Below, one piece after another: positions 1-8,000 of a DNA stretch of 24,392 nucleotides. The position numbers and the translations under genes are program-made. The stretch is from a virus, in IMG/VR virus record IMGVR_UViG_3300046820_000043, positions 1-24,392 of that record, one strand, 5' to 3'. Positions within the stretch are counted from its first letter, which is position 1. Each line of letters begins with the position of its first letter. The notes under the pieces were generated by a model. It searched no databases. It was not told the DNA's origin and saw nothing but the letters and a program-made list of their open reading frames with translations.

Positions 1-282
1 ATCACCATTAAACTGATATTCAGCATAAGCAGTGCCCGTCTGAAAGACAAAACCCTCAATTTCAAGTAATTGTGTTAAAGAGAATGTGCGAGCGGGGCTT
101 GGACCCTTTAAATAAAAGTCGTTAAACGAAATTGTGCCTGACGAAAACGTGCCAGAGCCTCCAGCAGCTGTGTACCACGTTGTGCCACGATATGCATTTA
201 AGTTATTGCCGCGACTGTCAAAGACAGAATTAATCTGCGACATTGAAAGAGAGTTGCCAGACGCTGGAAGATATCCTGCCAT
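1..282 (-). CDS. Fibre-locus structural protein, N-terminal 94 residues (3' end outside window)
   Basis: An open frame starts at an ATG (280-282) and runs off the left edge without a stop. AAGGAG, six bases upstream, lies in the last codons of the collagen-like fibre gene, three bases away, so the two are probably co-translated. The protein begins MAGYLPASGNSLSMSQINSV and continues with NLNAYRGTTWY and GTISFNDFYLKGPSPARTF. Small phage proteins with this LPASG..LSMSQIN opening and an ISFNDFY segment are, from memory, recurrent beside tail fibres in uncultured phages, but I know no assigned function. The visible part has no signal peptide or membrane segment. Placement after two fibres suggests a minor tail or adsorption component; this is inference. 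Confidence 0.7.
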   Translation of the reverse strand, partial: MAGYLPASGNSLSMSQINSVFDSRGNNLNAYRGTTWYTAAGGSGTFSSGTISFNDFYLKGPSPARTFSLTQLLEIEGFVFQTGTAYAEYQFNGD

Positions 283-285
283 AAC

Positions 286-561
286 TTACTCCTTATCCTT
301 CAACTGCTTTTCCAAAGACACAACACGCTTCGCAAGCTCGATCACAGCAGCCATAGCAGCGTTGCCGTACGATACAGATTTAAGCCCATTTTCATGTGTT
401 TGAACCGCATCAGGCATAACCTTTTCAAGCGAGCCAGCGCCTACACCGACTTGGGTGACACCTGAATCAATACGATCGTAGATACCACTCTGCACTTGCG
501 CCAACATCTCAATGAAGTCAAACGGGAATGCTTGCCAATTTGTCTTCAACGTCTCATCAGA
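286..561 (-). other. Peptidase S74 chaperone domain, copy 2
   Basis: Last 91 residues of the collagen-like fibre. The predicted catalytic Ser is residue 635 (bases 559-561) in [11 protein letters not shown]. It shares QVGVGA.SL, YGNAA and VELAK-type segments with the C-terminus of the 1783-residue fibre. The 28 bases at 553-580 match those at 5081-5108 in 27 positions. Confidence 0.8.
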
Positions 562-2463
562 ATACGCAGTGATGTTGCCGCCGCAAGTTAAGTTTGTACC
601 ATCAAATGTCAGATTAGCAGAGCCTGCTGCTGAGCCGCCACTGTTGTAGATAACCTGTGTGTTAGAACCCGCAATAGGTCCGGCAGGGCCAGTAGGTCCG
701 GTGGGGCCAGTAGGTCCAGTAGGTCCAGTACCACCGGGAGTTCCGGGAGAGCCAGTCGGTCCAGTTGGGCCGGGACCGCCTGTGGGTCCAGTGGGGCCAG
801 TGGGTCCTGTATTTCCAGCAGAGCCGGGCGCGCCCGTAGGTCCAGTCGGGCCAGTAGAGCCTTGTGGGACAGTAAAGTTAAATACTGCCGCAGAAGGTGA
901 GCCGCTGTTAGTAACCGCAGCTGGACCTGTTGAGGTAGTACCAATAGCTACAGTTGCCGCAGCACCGGGACTTCCTGTAGAGCCAGTAGGCCCTGCGGGG
1001 CCTGTGCTACCTGTGGGTCCAGTTGGGCCAGTAGGTCCTGTTGCGCCTTGCGGCACAACAAAGTTAAACGTGGCAGCCGAGGGAGAGCCTACGTTTGTCA
1101 CAGCCGCTGGGCCAGTTGTAGTTGTACCTACTGTGATTGTTGCAGCGCTTCCAGTTGGGCCTGTGGGTCCAGTTGGGCCGGGACCACCTGTGGGACCTGT
1201 GGGACCTGTGGGTCCAGTTGCACCTGCTGAACCTGTAGGACCAGCGGGGCCTTGAGGCACAGTAAAGTTAAATACAGCGGCAGAAGATGAGCCACTGTTA
1301 GTAACTGCGGCTGGGCCGGTAGACGTTGTGCCGATGGACACAGTTGCAGCTGTGCCGGGAGAGCCAGTCGGTCCGGGGCTTCCTGTGGGGCCAGAAGGAC
1401 CTGTGGGTCCGGTTGGGCCGGGGGTTGTCGAGGCGGGGCCTGTGGGTCCAGTCGGTCCAGTTGGGCCTGTGGGTCCGGTTGTGCCTTGTGGCACTACAAA
1501 GTTAAACACCGCAGCCGATGAAGTGCCTACGTTTGTAACAGCAGCAGGGCCAGTAGAAGTTGTACCAACGGCAATAGTTGCCGCAGCACCGGGTGATCCA
1601 GTGCCAGTCGGCCCAGTTGGGCCAGTCGGTCCGGTAGGTCCAGTTGCACCTTGTGGCACAGTGAAGTTGAAGATCGCGTTGGAAGATGTGCCAACGTTAG
1701 TAACCGCTGCAGGTCCAGTTGAGGTTGTACCTACGGAGATAGTCGCAGCTGTTCCTGTGGGGCCGGTAGGTCCAGTGGGGCCTGTAGGTCCGGGGGCTCC
1801 AGTTGGGCCGAGACCGCCAGTAGGTCCGGTGGGTCCAGTTGGGCCAGTAGGTCCGGGAGCACCTTGCCCGCCGGGAGACCATGTACCGTCACCACGCCAG
1901 TATGTAGCAGATGAAGCGCCAGTGCCGCCACCCAGATTAGTTACAGGTAGGTTGCCGGTAACGTTGGTAGCAAGGTTTACAAAGGTTGTAGATGTTGTGC
2001 CTGTACCACCAGAAGCAATAGGCAGTGCAGTGCCGAGAGTAAGAGTAGACAGATAGTCAATTTGATTGCCAACATCTGTGCCGTTGTTGTACACCACAGT
2101 ACGCTTGCCAGCAGGGACCAGCACGCCTGTCAATCCAGAAACTTTGACAGTAACTGCAAACGAGTCATTGTTAATGATGAGATACGGCTTTTGAATAGCT
2201 GGAACGTTGATCGTACCGGCGGCAGCCAAAGAGCTTGCCGAAACTACCAAGCACAAAGCACGAGCGTTCTGAGCAGAGGTCGTGTTGGACAGTGTGAGAG
2301 TAGCTACGTTAGATGTGAAATTAGCAGAGGTCAGAGTCGCCATACCAACGATGGCTTGCTCAATTGCAGTGCCAATATTACTGTTGGTCGTTGTGCCCCA
2401 TGTGCCCGACTGCTCGCCCGTCGTAATTAGCTCAAACTTCAGATTGGAAAAGGTGCTTGGCAT
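286..2463 (-). CDS. Collagen-like tail fibre with C-terminal S74 intramolecular chaperone
   Basis: 725 residues. Residues 1-190 form a virion-attachment-like N-terminus ([20 protein letters not shown], later [10 protein letters not shown] and [11 protein letters not shown]). The middle alternates Gly-X-Y runs, mostly Gly-Pro-Thr, with five copies of a ~35-residue beta module of the type [25 protein letters not shown]. The C-terminus from Ser635 (SDETLKTNW, then [10 protein letters not shown], ending in a coiled-coil helix) is a peptidase S74 / endosialidase-type chaperone. This family trimerises, folds the fibre and cuts itself off before the Ser-Asp. The protein is therefore predicted to be a trimeric fibre with collagen triple-helix segments, used for host adsorption. 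AAGGA lies seven bases before the ATG. A 2-oxoglutarate oxygenase lies two genes upstream. The architecture is clear; the receptor is unknown. Confidence 0.9.
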   Translation of the reverse strand: MPSTFSNLKFELITTGEQSGTWGTTTNSNIGTAIEQAIVGMATLTSANFTSNVATLTLSNTTSAQNARALCLVVSASSLAAAGTINVPAIQKPYLIINNDSFAVTVKVSGLTGVLVPAGKRTVVYNNGTDVGNQIDYLSTLTLGTALPIASGGTGTTSTTFVNLATNVTGNLPVTNLGGGTGASSATYWRGDGTWSPGGQGAPGPTGPTGPTGPTGGLGPTGAPGPTGPTGPTGPTGTAATISVGTTSTGPAAVTNVGTSSNAIFNFTVPQGATGPTGPTGPTGPTGTGSPGAAATIAVGTTSTGPAAVTNVGTSSAAVFNFVVPQGTTGPTGPTGPTGPTGPASTTPGPTGPTGPSGPTGSPGPTGSPGTAATVSIGTTSTGPAAVTNSGSSSAAVFNFTVPQGPAGPTGSAGATGPTGPTGPTGGPGPTGPTGPTGSAATITVGTTTTGPAAVTNVGSPSAATFNFVVPQGATGPTGPTGPTGSTGPAGPTGSTGSPGAAATVAIGTTSTGPAAVTNSGSPSAAVFNFTVPQGSTGPTGPTGAPGSAGNTGPTGPTGPTGGPGPTGPTGSPGTPGGTGPTGPTGPTGPTGPAGPIAGSNTQVIYNSGGSAAGSANLTFDGTNLTCGGNITAYSDETLKTNWQAFPFDFIEMLAQVQSGIYDRIDSGVTQVGVGAGSLEKVMPDAVQTHENGLKSVSYGNAAMAAVIELAKRVVSLEKQLKDKE
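660..1870 (-). repeat. Collagen-like Gly-Pro-Thr tracts with five interspersed ~105-bp beta modules
   Basis: On the plus strand the tract reads as repeated ggtccagt(t/c/g)gg(g/t)cc units, which code for Gly-Pro-Thr on the minus strand. Five conserved modules interrupt it, starting near 860, 1046, 1250, 1484 and 1649; each has a ccttg.gg(c/g)ac(a) core followed by aaagttaaa. Spacing is irregular because the collagen runs differ in length, which fits expansion and contraction by recombination. Confidence 0.85.
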
Positions 2464-2483
2464 GATTCATTCCTTTGGAATAT

Positions 2484-3689
2484 CTAACTGTTGTTTATGT
2501 CGTCCCATGACGGATTTTGAGGTGTTTCTATTAAAGTCCACCCAGAGGATTGTGTAGTTTGAACACCTGTCCATGAAGCACTCTGAGACGTACTGATCGC
2601 ATTCCAATTGGCTGCTTGTGTATCGGTAATCGACGCCCAATACGCATCCATATTGTTAACGATTTTGAACCATCCAACAACGACCGTATTTTGCGCCATT
2701 ACAACGTTTTCGGCAATACTTGTTCTAAAGTCTGCGCGAATCTGTGGGAGGTCATTTACCCACACGTTCTCGGTCATGTTGAAATAGAAACCTTGGCTTG
2801 CCGTATTGCTGTCCGCCGAGTTCAGGTTTTCAATAATGGTCAAGAAGAACAGCGAGATAATCGTCGCGGATTCGGCAGAGTTCAGGTTCTCAATGATGCT
2901 CTCATTGAAATTAAAGGTCTGGGCCGAGAAGTCGTCGGACCGCAGCGCTTCGGTCAAGGCGGTTACAAACTGGGCGGTAATGACCCTCACGTCATCCATC
3001 GTGACGTTTTCAGTAATGGACTGGTAAAACTCAGACTGCTGGCTCGACAAGTCAACAAACACAGCGTCCTCGCTGATACTCACCACAAATTGCGCAAGGA
3101 TACTGATGTCGTCGGCAAGATCAGAGTTCTCGGTCACGCTCTGGGCAAACTGCGCTGTGATGGACTCTTGGTCGGCAAGATCGGAGTTCTCGGTGACGCT
3201 CTGGGCAAACTGGGCGGTTATTGACTCTTGGTCGGCAAGGTCAGAGTTCTCGGTGATTGTCTGGCCGAAGTTAGACGCTTGAGTTGAGAAGTCGTCGACG
3301 TTGTCAATTGGCTCCAGAATGGAGAACAGGAATTCAGAGTAAACCTCTTGAGTGTCGGCAAGGTTCGAGTTCTCAGAGATAGACGAGGCAAACCCAGCTT
3401 GAATGCTGGCGCTGTCGGCAAGAGCAGAGTCCTCAAATATGCTAAACGGAAAGGAATACTGCTGGGTGCTGGAGTCGGCAACGCCTGAGTTTTCGTAAAC
3501 AAGCGCAAAGTAATCGCCCGCTGTAGAGTCAATGTCATCAATAACGCTGTCTTCTGAGATGCTCTGCAAAAACGCAAAGACCTGTGAGCTAGCATCTGCG
3601 GCAAAAAAACTCTCGGTAATGGACAGTGTAAACGCTGTCCCAGCTAAGGAAGAGTACGAAGTCTGGGCAAAACTTGCTATGCCAAACAC
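2484..3689 (-). CDS. Repeat-built fibre-like structural protein (16 x ~20-residue repeat plus 5 x Trp repeat)
   Basis: 401 residues with a GTG start (3687-3689) preceded by AGGAG at six bases; that AGGAG overlaps the stop of the oxygenase gene. After an 18-residue lead, residues 19-341 are sixteen copies of a repeat of the form ..SITEN.DLAD..SI.AQF, nearly all exactly 20 residues and each closing with Phe. Copies 7-9 are almost identical, which suggests recent duplication. Residues 351-395 carry Trp at 351, 362, 373, 384 and 395, exactly every 11 residues, in the pattern W..I.T.Q. Such regular repeats suggest an elongated rod or solenoid. I recall similar E...AD repeats and W..I.T.Q tails in uncultured phage structural proteins, with no function assigned. 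The position between two fibres suggests a tail or adsorption component. Confidence 0.8.
   Translation of the reverse strand: MFGIASFAQTSYSSLAGTAFTLSITESFFAADASSQVFAFLQSISEDSVIDDIDSTAGDYFALVYENSGVADSSTQQYSFPFSIFEDSALADSASIQAGFASSISENSNLADTQEVYSEFLFSILEPIDNVDDFSTQASNFGQTITENSDLADQESITAQFAQSVTENSDLADQESITAQFAQSVTENSDLADDISILAQFVVSISEDAVFVDLSSQQSEFYQSITENVTMDDVRVITAQFVTALTEALRSDDFSAQTFNFNESIIENLNSAESATIISLFFLTIIENLNSADSNTASQGFYFNMTENVWVNDLPQIRADFRTSIAENVVMAQNTVVVGWFKIVNNMDAYWASITDTQAANWNAISTSQSASWTGVQTTQSSGWTLIETPQNPSWDDINNS
2505..2639 (-). repeat. Five 33-bp repeats coding an 11-residue Trp unit
   Basis: Trp351, 362, 373, 384 and 395 of the encoded protein are spaced exactly 11 residues apart in the pattern W..I.T.Q.... 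The last unit is partial and ends at the C-terminus. Confidence 0.8.
2667..3635 (-). repeat. Sixteen tandem ~60-bp repeats coding a 20-residue unit
   Basis: Units end in Phe and contain a T/S-E-N/D plus AD/DD core. The three central units, near 3090-3260, are nearly identical at DNA level, each carrying gtcggcaag.tc.gagttctcgg at 60-base spacing. Unit 2 is 23 residues, unit 3 is 19 and unit 6 is 21; the others are 20. Confidence 0.85.
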
Positions 3690-3698
3690 GGCAAGCTC

Positions 3699-4238
3699 CT
3701 ATCGGAACCTTGGTCCGTTAAACCAAACAGTGGCTGAGTAGCGAATGCCAGAAGTTACAGGGATAACCCTATGCTCAAGAATGGATGGGAACGCAATGAT
3801 CGTCCCTTTTTGCAGCGGTGCGGTGTAGTCGCTATACAAACGCACTTGGAACTCGCCGCCTTCAAACTCATCGTTCAGTAGGCAAACCACGGTCAACTTG
3901 CGGTCGTCGGGTTTACCGGAAAGGGTGAATGTGTCAGTGTGCCAAGCATAGTGTTGCTCGGGTCCATACTCAGCAAACTGCACATTCTCTCGGCTCGTGA
4001 TGTGGTAATTCCACCCACAGTGTTTATTGGCTTCTAGGGCAAACCTTTCAAAGTGTTCCCCCAACCAATAGTTTGAGTCACCAAAACGCACGTTAGTGTT
4101 GCGTGTGCTGGTGTCTTTCTCAGTGCCATCTACCCCCATCGTTGCGTCGCGCACTTCGATGCCAGACAGCTCGGCAATCACTTGGTTGCAAGTATCGCTG
4201 TCTAGTTGGCCTAAATACCAAAGGGGGAGATGCGCCAT
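3699..4238 (-). CDS. 2-oxoglutarate/Fe(II)-dependent dioxygenase, prolyl-4-hydroxylase-like
   Basis: 179 residues, the usual size of a single-domain phage 2OG oxygenase. The double-stranded beta-helix signature is complete: Fe(II) ligands His100 and Asp102 in YAWHTDTFTL, distal His156 in PSILEHRVIP, and Arg166 in GIRYSATVWF to bind the 2-oxoglutarate carboxylate. The GGEFQVRL and KGTIIAFPS strands match the prolyl-4-hydroxylase/PKHD type. The family couples 2-oxoglutarate decarboxylation to hydroxylation of a protein or small molecule. Here it lies between the S74 fibre and two repeat proteins, one of them collagen-like, so a virion protein is a reasonable substrate; that is inference. TTAAGG lies six bases before the ATG. 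An alternative is host-directed hydroxylation, as suggested for similar genes in cyanophages. Confidence 0.9.
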   Translation of the reverse strand: MAHLPLWYLGQLDSDTCNQVIAELSGIEVRDATMGVDGTEKDTSTRNTNVRFGDSNYWLGEHFERFALEANKHCGWNYHITSRENVQFAEYGPEQHYAWHTDTFTLSGKPDDRKLTVVCLLNDEFEGGEFQVRLYSDYTAPLQKGTIIAFPSILEHRVIPVTSGIRYSATVWFNGPRFR

Positions 4239-4246
4239 TCTTAGCC

Positions 4247-4438
4247 TTAATTTAAGTCAGCTGCAGCTGGAGGGCCGGGACGGATGCCGTTTTGCTGAGC
4301 CATCTGAAAATCTTGGCCGAGCTTGCTTAACTTCATAAACAAGTCAAGGCACTCACCCAGTTGGCCTTGGGCCAGCTGTTTCATGATGACGTTGAACTCT
4401 GCAACGGTAACTTCTCCAATATTGATCTTATCGTTCAT
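4247..4438 (-). CDS. Small helical protein of the fibre locus, unknown function
   Basis: 63 residues starting MNDKINIGEVTVAEF. It is predicted helical (EFNVIMKQLAQGQLGECLDLFMKLSKL) with a flexible GIRPGPPAAADLN tail. AAGGA lies seven bases before the ATG. The stop lies eight bases before the oxygenase start, and that gene's ribosome site overlaps this one's end, so the pair is probably coupled. There are no membrane segments or known motifs. I do not recognise the family; a small chaperone or fibre-assembly helper is possible but not shown. Confidence 0.7.
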   Translation of the reverse strand: MNDKINIGEVTVAEFNVIMKQLAQGQLGECLDLFMKLSKLGQDFQMAQQNGIRPGPPAAADLN

Positions 4439-4450
4439 TCAAGTTTCCTT

Positions 4451-4807
4451 TTAGGGAGTTGGTGGGGTTGGGGGTGTAGGCGGGGCCCAAGGTAATGCGG
4501 GCTCCGTTACGGGGTCAATCTTAGCCGCAATTTGGGCCGCGATAGCGTCATTGACGTGGGTTTCGTAACCGCCAACAACGACAGGTTGAATCCAACCGAG
4601 CACAATTTCTTGTGTTAGTTGATCGTAAGGAATGAAATCAGTCTGGTCTGGGTTGGGGTCCAGAGGTGTAGCGCCACTGAACACGCCAGTGTTGCCGTTC
4701 TCATCAGTACCGGTTTTGGTCCAGTATGTCTGAATAACGTAGTCGGCTTCGGAGCCAACGGTTGTGACTTTCATGCCTGTGACGGCCCATGTGTAAGTAA
4801 TTGCCAT
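4451..4807 (-). CDS. Conserved fibre-locus protein with proline-rich tail (cyanophage-type family)
   Basis: 118 residues. The N-terminal part (MAITYTWAVTGMKVTTVGSE, then VIQTYWTKTGTDENGNTGVF) and the middle (FIPYDQLTQEIVLGWIQ) match a family I recall from cyanophage tail-fibre loci, possibly the one catalogued as DUF7936; the accession is from memory. The C-terminus carries an uncommon PPTPPTPPTP tail after ALPWA. The gene starts immediately after the S74 fibre stop (one base lower), with GAGG before the ATG inside the fibre gene's end. Its role could be fibre attachment or assembly, but no biochemical function is established to my knowledge. Confidence 0.75.
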   Translation of the reverse strand: MAITYTWAVTGMKVTTVGSEADYVIQTYWTKTGTDENGNTGVFSGATPLDPNPDQTDFIPYDQLTQEIVLGWIQPVVVGGYETHVNDAIAAQIAAKIDPVTEPALPWAPPTPPTPPTP

Positions 4808-5089
4808 TTAAAGCCTCGCTTCCAGTTGAGATATGCGCTGCTCGAGCGCGGTTACATATTTTGCCAATTCTACAGCTGAAGCCAAAGCAGCGTTACCGTA
4901 ATTGACACCTAAATACTCTTGGTCCTCTGACACAGCTTCTTTCAAAATTACTTGAAGGCTCTGTGCGCCAACACCGACTTGGCGCTCTCCAGAATCAATG
5001 CGAGTGTAAGTACCACTTTTAACCTTGGCAAGTTTTTCCACAAAGTCAAACGGCAGTACTTCCCAATCAGTTTTTAAACGCTCATCAGA
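4808..5089 (-). other. Peptidase S74 chaperone domain, copy 1
   Basis: Last 93 residues of the giant fibre; the predicted catalytic Ser1691 is at 5087-5089. It has the same layout as the S74 domain at 286-561, including IDSG..QVGVGA.SL and a YGNAA helix, and ends in a short coiled coil (ALEQRISQLEARL). Confidence 0.8.
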
Positions 5090-8000
5090 ATACGCAGTGA
5101 CGTTGCCGTATGAGTACAACGAATCAGCGTTGATTCCCCCTGTTCGACTACCGCCAGCTGGATCTACATAGTACGCGGTGTTGTCAGAGTCGTAAAAAAT
5201 AGTCCCGTATATAGAACTACCGTAGTTGTTGCCGTACATGACAAGGCGTGACCAGCCAGTCGAACCATTGCCGTTAGTCGATCTGTAGAACAAACCTTGG
5301 TCAAAGAACGTCGCAGCAAGCTGCATTGAATAGTAGTTGGCGTCATTACTGTGCGTACACGCCAACAAGTGCTGCCAACTGCCAGAGTTAACAGGCCAAC
5401 CAAGCGCAGTTGTCGCAGCGCTATACTGCCAGAAACCAGACGTTACACGGTTTGTAATGTTGGCTTGTGTTTCGCTATCGTTATTAAAGGACGCTCCGTT
5501 TACATATCCAGTAATGCTGTTATTAACAGTTAAACCATCAAAGTTTGATACTGAAGTTGGGTCGCAAAAATAGGCAGTGTTGTTGGTGTCGTAGAAGATT
5601 GGCGCACGTAAACTATTATTAGTTTGAACATAACTTCCATAAACATACGTCACCCCACGGGTGTTTTCAATTATCGTGTCGCCAAGGCTGTGTCGAATGT
5701 TGAATTGCGCAGCGTTGCTTGCTGACTGATTAAACGACTGAAGAATATATCCTGTATCGCCTTTATAACTATAGATTGGGCCGTAAATGTCTATATGCGA
5801 ACGGAAATTTGTAAACGCAGCATTTAGTGTATTTATATACGAATTGCCGTTTGGGTCAACGTAGTATCCGGTGTCGTTGCTATCGTAGAAAATTGGAGCG
5901 CGAAAAGATTGTTGGGCTTGAACATAAGTCGTACCCCACCCAATGTCACGCCCCATCAAGATATAGTTATTACTTGGGCCGCCCTGAAAAAATAACGCAG
6001 AAACAACACGCTCACCCGAGTCGTGAATCGCCATTTCCCACTGGTCTGCGCAGTTTGCAAGGTACCCCGCAGTAATACTGCTAGTCCAAGAACCGTTTAA
6101 AAAATTGTAGTTGTAGCTTGGATTGCCCGTTATTAGGACCCCGGGATATGCTTGGGTTTGAATGTAATTACCAACTGTTAAGTTAGACAGGTTTGACACG
6201 CCGTTTGGATTTACGTAGTAGGTTGTGTCGTTGCTGTCGTAGAAGATTGGCGACCTCATTGATGCGGTGGTAGATGCATTACCGCTACTATCAACCCAAA
6301 ATAATTTATAAGCAGGGTTTGCGGCTGCTTCATCATTAGCAGCAGCAATTCGGCTAATAACATACTGACCACTAAAATCGGTATATGGGGTTCCAGCAAA
6401 CCAACTGCTGCCAGTACCGAACATAAATACTCCGGCACCTCTATAGTTGTCGTGAGACCTTAAGTAGAGGCGAGACGCAACGTAACCGGTGGAGCCATCA
6501 GCAGCAATATCAAAAGTGGAAAACTGTCTACTTGTGCCGGCAGGGTCAAAGTAATAAGCAGTGTTGTTGCTGTCGTAGTAAATTGGAGCGCGAGCATCCG
6601 TATTAAACGTGACTATGCCGTTAAAAGTTTGATTGCCAGAATCATCAATTTGCCACTTAAACCCTGCGCCGGTTCCATATCCTTTGTAAACATAGTACGT
6701 ACCATTACGCCCAACGTTTTCCCAACGGAATGTGCCGTCAGTATCACAGAACTGAATAATATTCCCAGAGCCGCGAATGTACATTGCACGGCTTGAGCCG
6801 TCACTATAAAAAGTTGCACCCGAATTAAAGATGGCAGTATATAAATTAGATGTGCTGTTAAGATTTAAATAGTAGCCTGTGTCAGCGCTATCGTAAAAAA
6901 TTGGCGCACGGACGTCTGAATTGGAATAAATGATTCCATTTACTCCAAGTGGAAACCCCATGCTAGAGTTTTGATTAATTGTTACATTACTGCCGTTTGG
7001 GTTTAAGAACAACGGAAACGTTGCGGCGTCGCTTGTACGCATTGACTGGATAGCAGAGGCGTAACTTGCTGACTCGTTCAACGAGTTCATCACCAAGTAA
7101 ACGTCGTTTGCACCAATACGCGCAGCCCAGTTAGAGCCGTTTAATGAAGCAGGTCTACCAACACCAAAACCAGCAGTTAGTTTGCCATACACATCTACTA
7201 CGTTCAGGTTTGAAGTGCCAGCGGGGTCTACGTAGTAAGCAGTGTTGTCCAAATCATAAAAAATAGGCGAGCGCATTGACCCAGATGCTTCTGTGTACAC
7301 ACTGTGGTAAACACGCAAAAGATTGTCGTTACCGTAAAAACCAAGTGATACAAAATTACCGCCGTTTGCCGAGCTTACATATCTATAGCCTAGATAACCA
7401 CTATTGCCCGTATTCAACGCATTTCCAAGAATATGCAGCATTGTTTGCCCGCCACCAAGCGAAGCTGATATAGCAGTAGATGCCCACTGGAACGAGCCAG
7501 AACTTGAAACGGGAGTAATCCGTAAAGGTGCAGTACCGTCCCCAATAACCCCATTTATTGTTAAGTTGTAAATATTGGACGTGCTTGCAAAGTCACCGTA
7601 ATACGCAGTGTTGTTGTAGTCGTAAAAAATTGGCGATCTTGCACTTGCGCTTGTACCAAGGTTGACAATGTCGTCATCACCAATGTTAAAAGTGCCGGGG
7701 CCAGTCGTAATTCTAAAATTTACAGTGGACGGGGCAAAATCAAAATACGTAGCGTTTAGGTACGAGTTTCCGCCCGGATCTAAATAGAACGCAGTGTTGT
7801 CAATGTCGTAAAAGATTGGCGCGTATAGGCCGCCATTTAAGTATGTGTTGGCGTTTGCGTTTGACCAATAAATTGAAGGGGCGGAAGCATTATAAGCAGT
7901 CATGACGCCAAACTGCCCCGTCAACAGGTTGTACTGCAAATTAAAATTAGTTGTACCAACCGCGCCTTGCGCGCCACCATTATTTATGTTGAATAGTATT

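Noticed and set aside
659-2056. Long plus-strand reading frames (Val-Gly-Pro rich) opposite the collagen-like fibre
   Set aside because: They are mirror translations of the Gly-Pro-Thr repeats; repeats without stops on one strand stay open on the other. No ribosome sites, and all real genes here are on the minus strand.
3090-3260. CRISPR-like regular 60-base repeats
   Set aside because: Repeats are contiguous coding units of a 20-residue protein repeat without unique spacers of fixed length.
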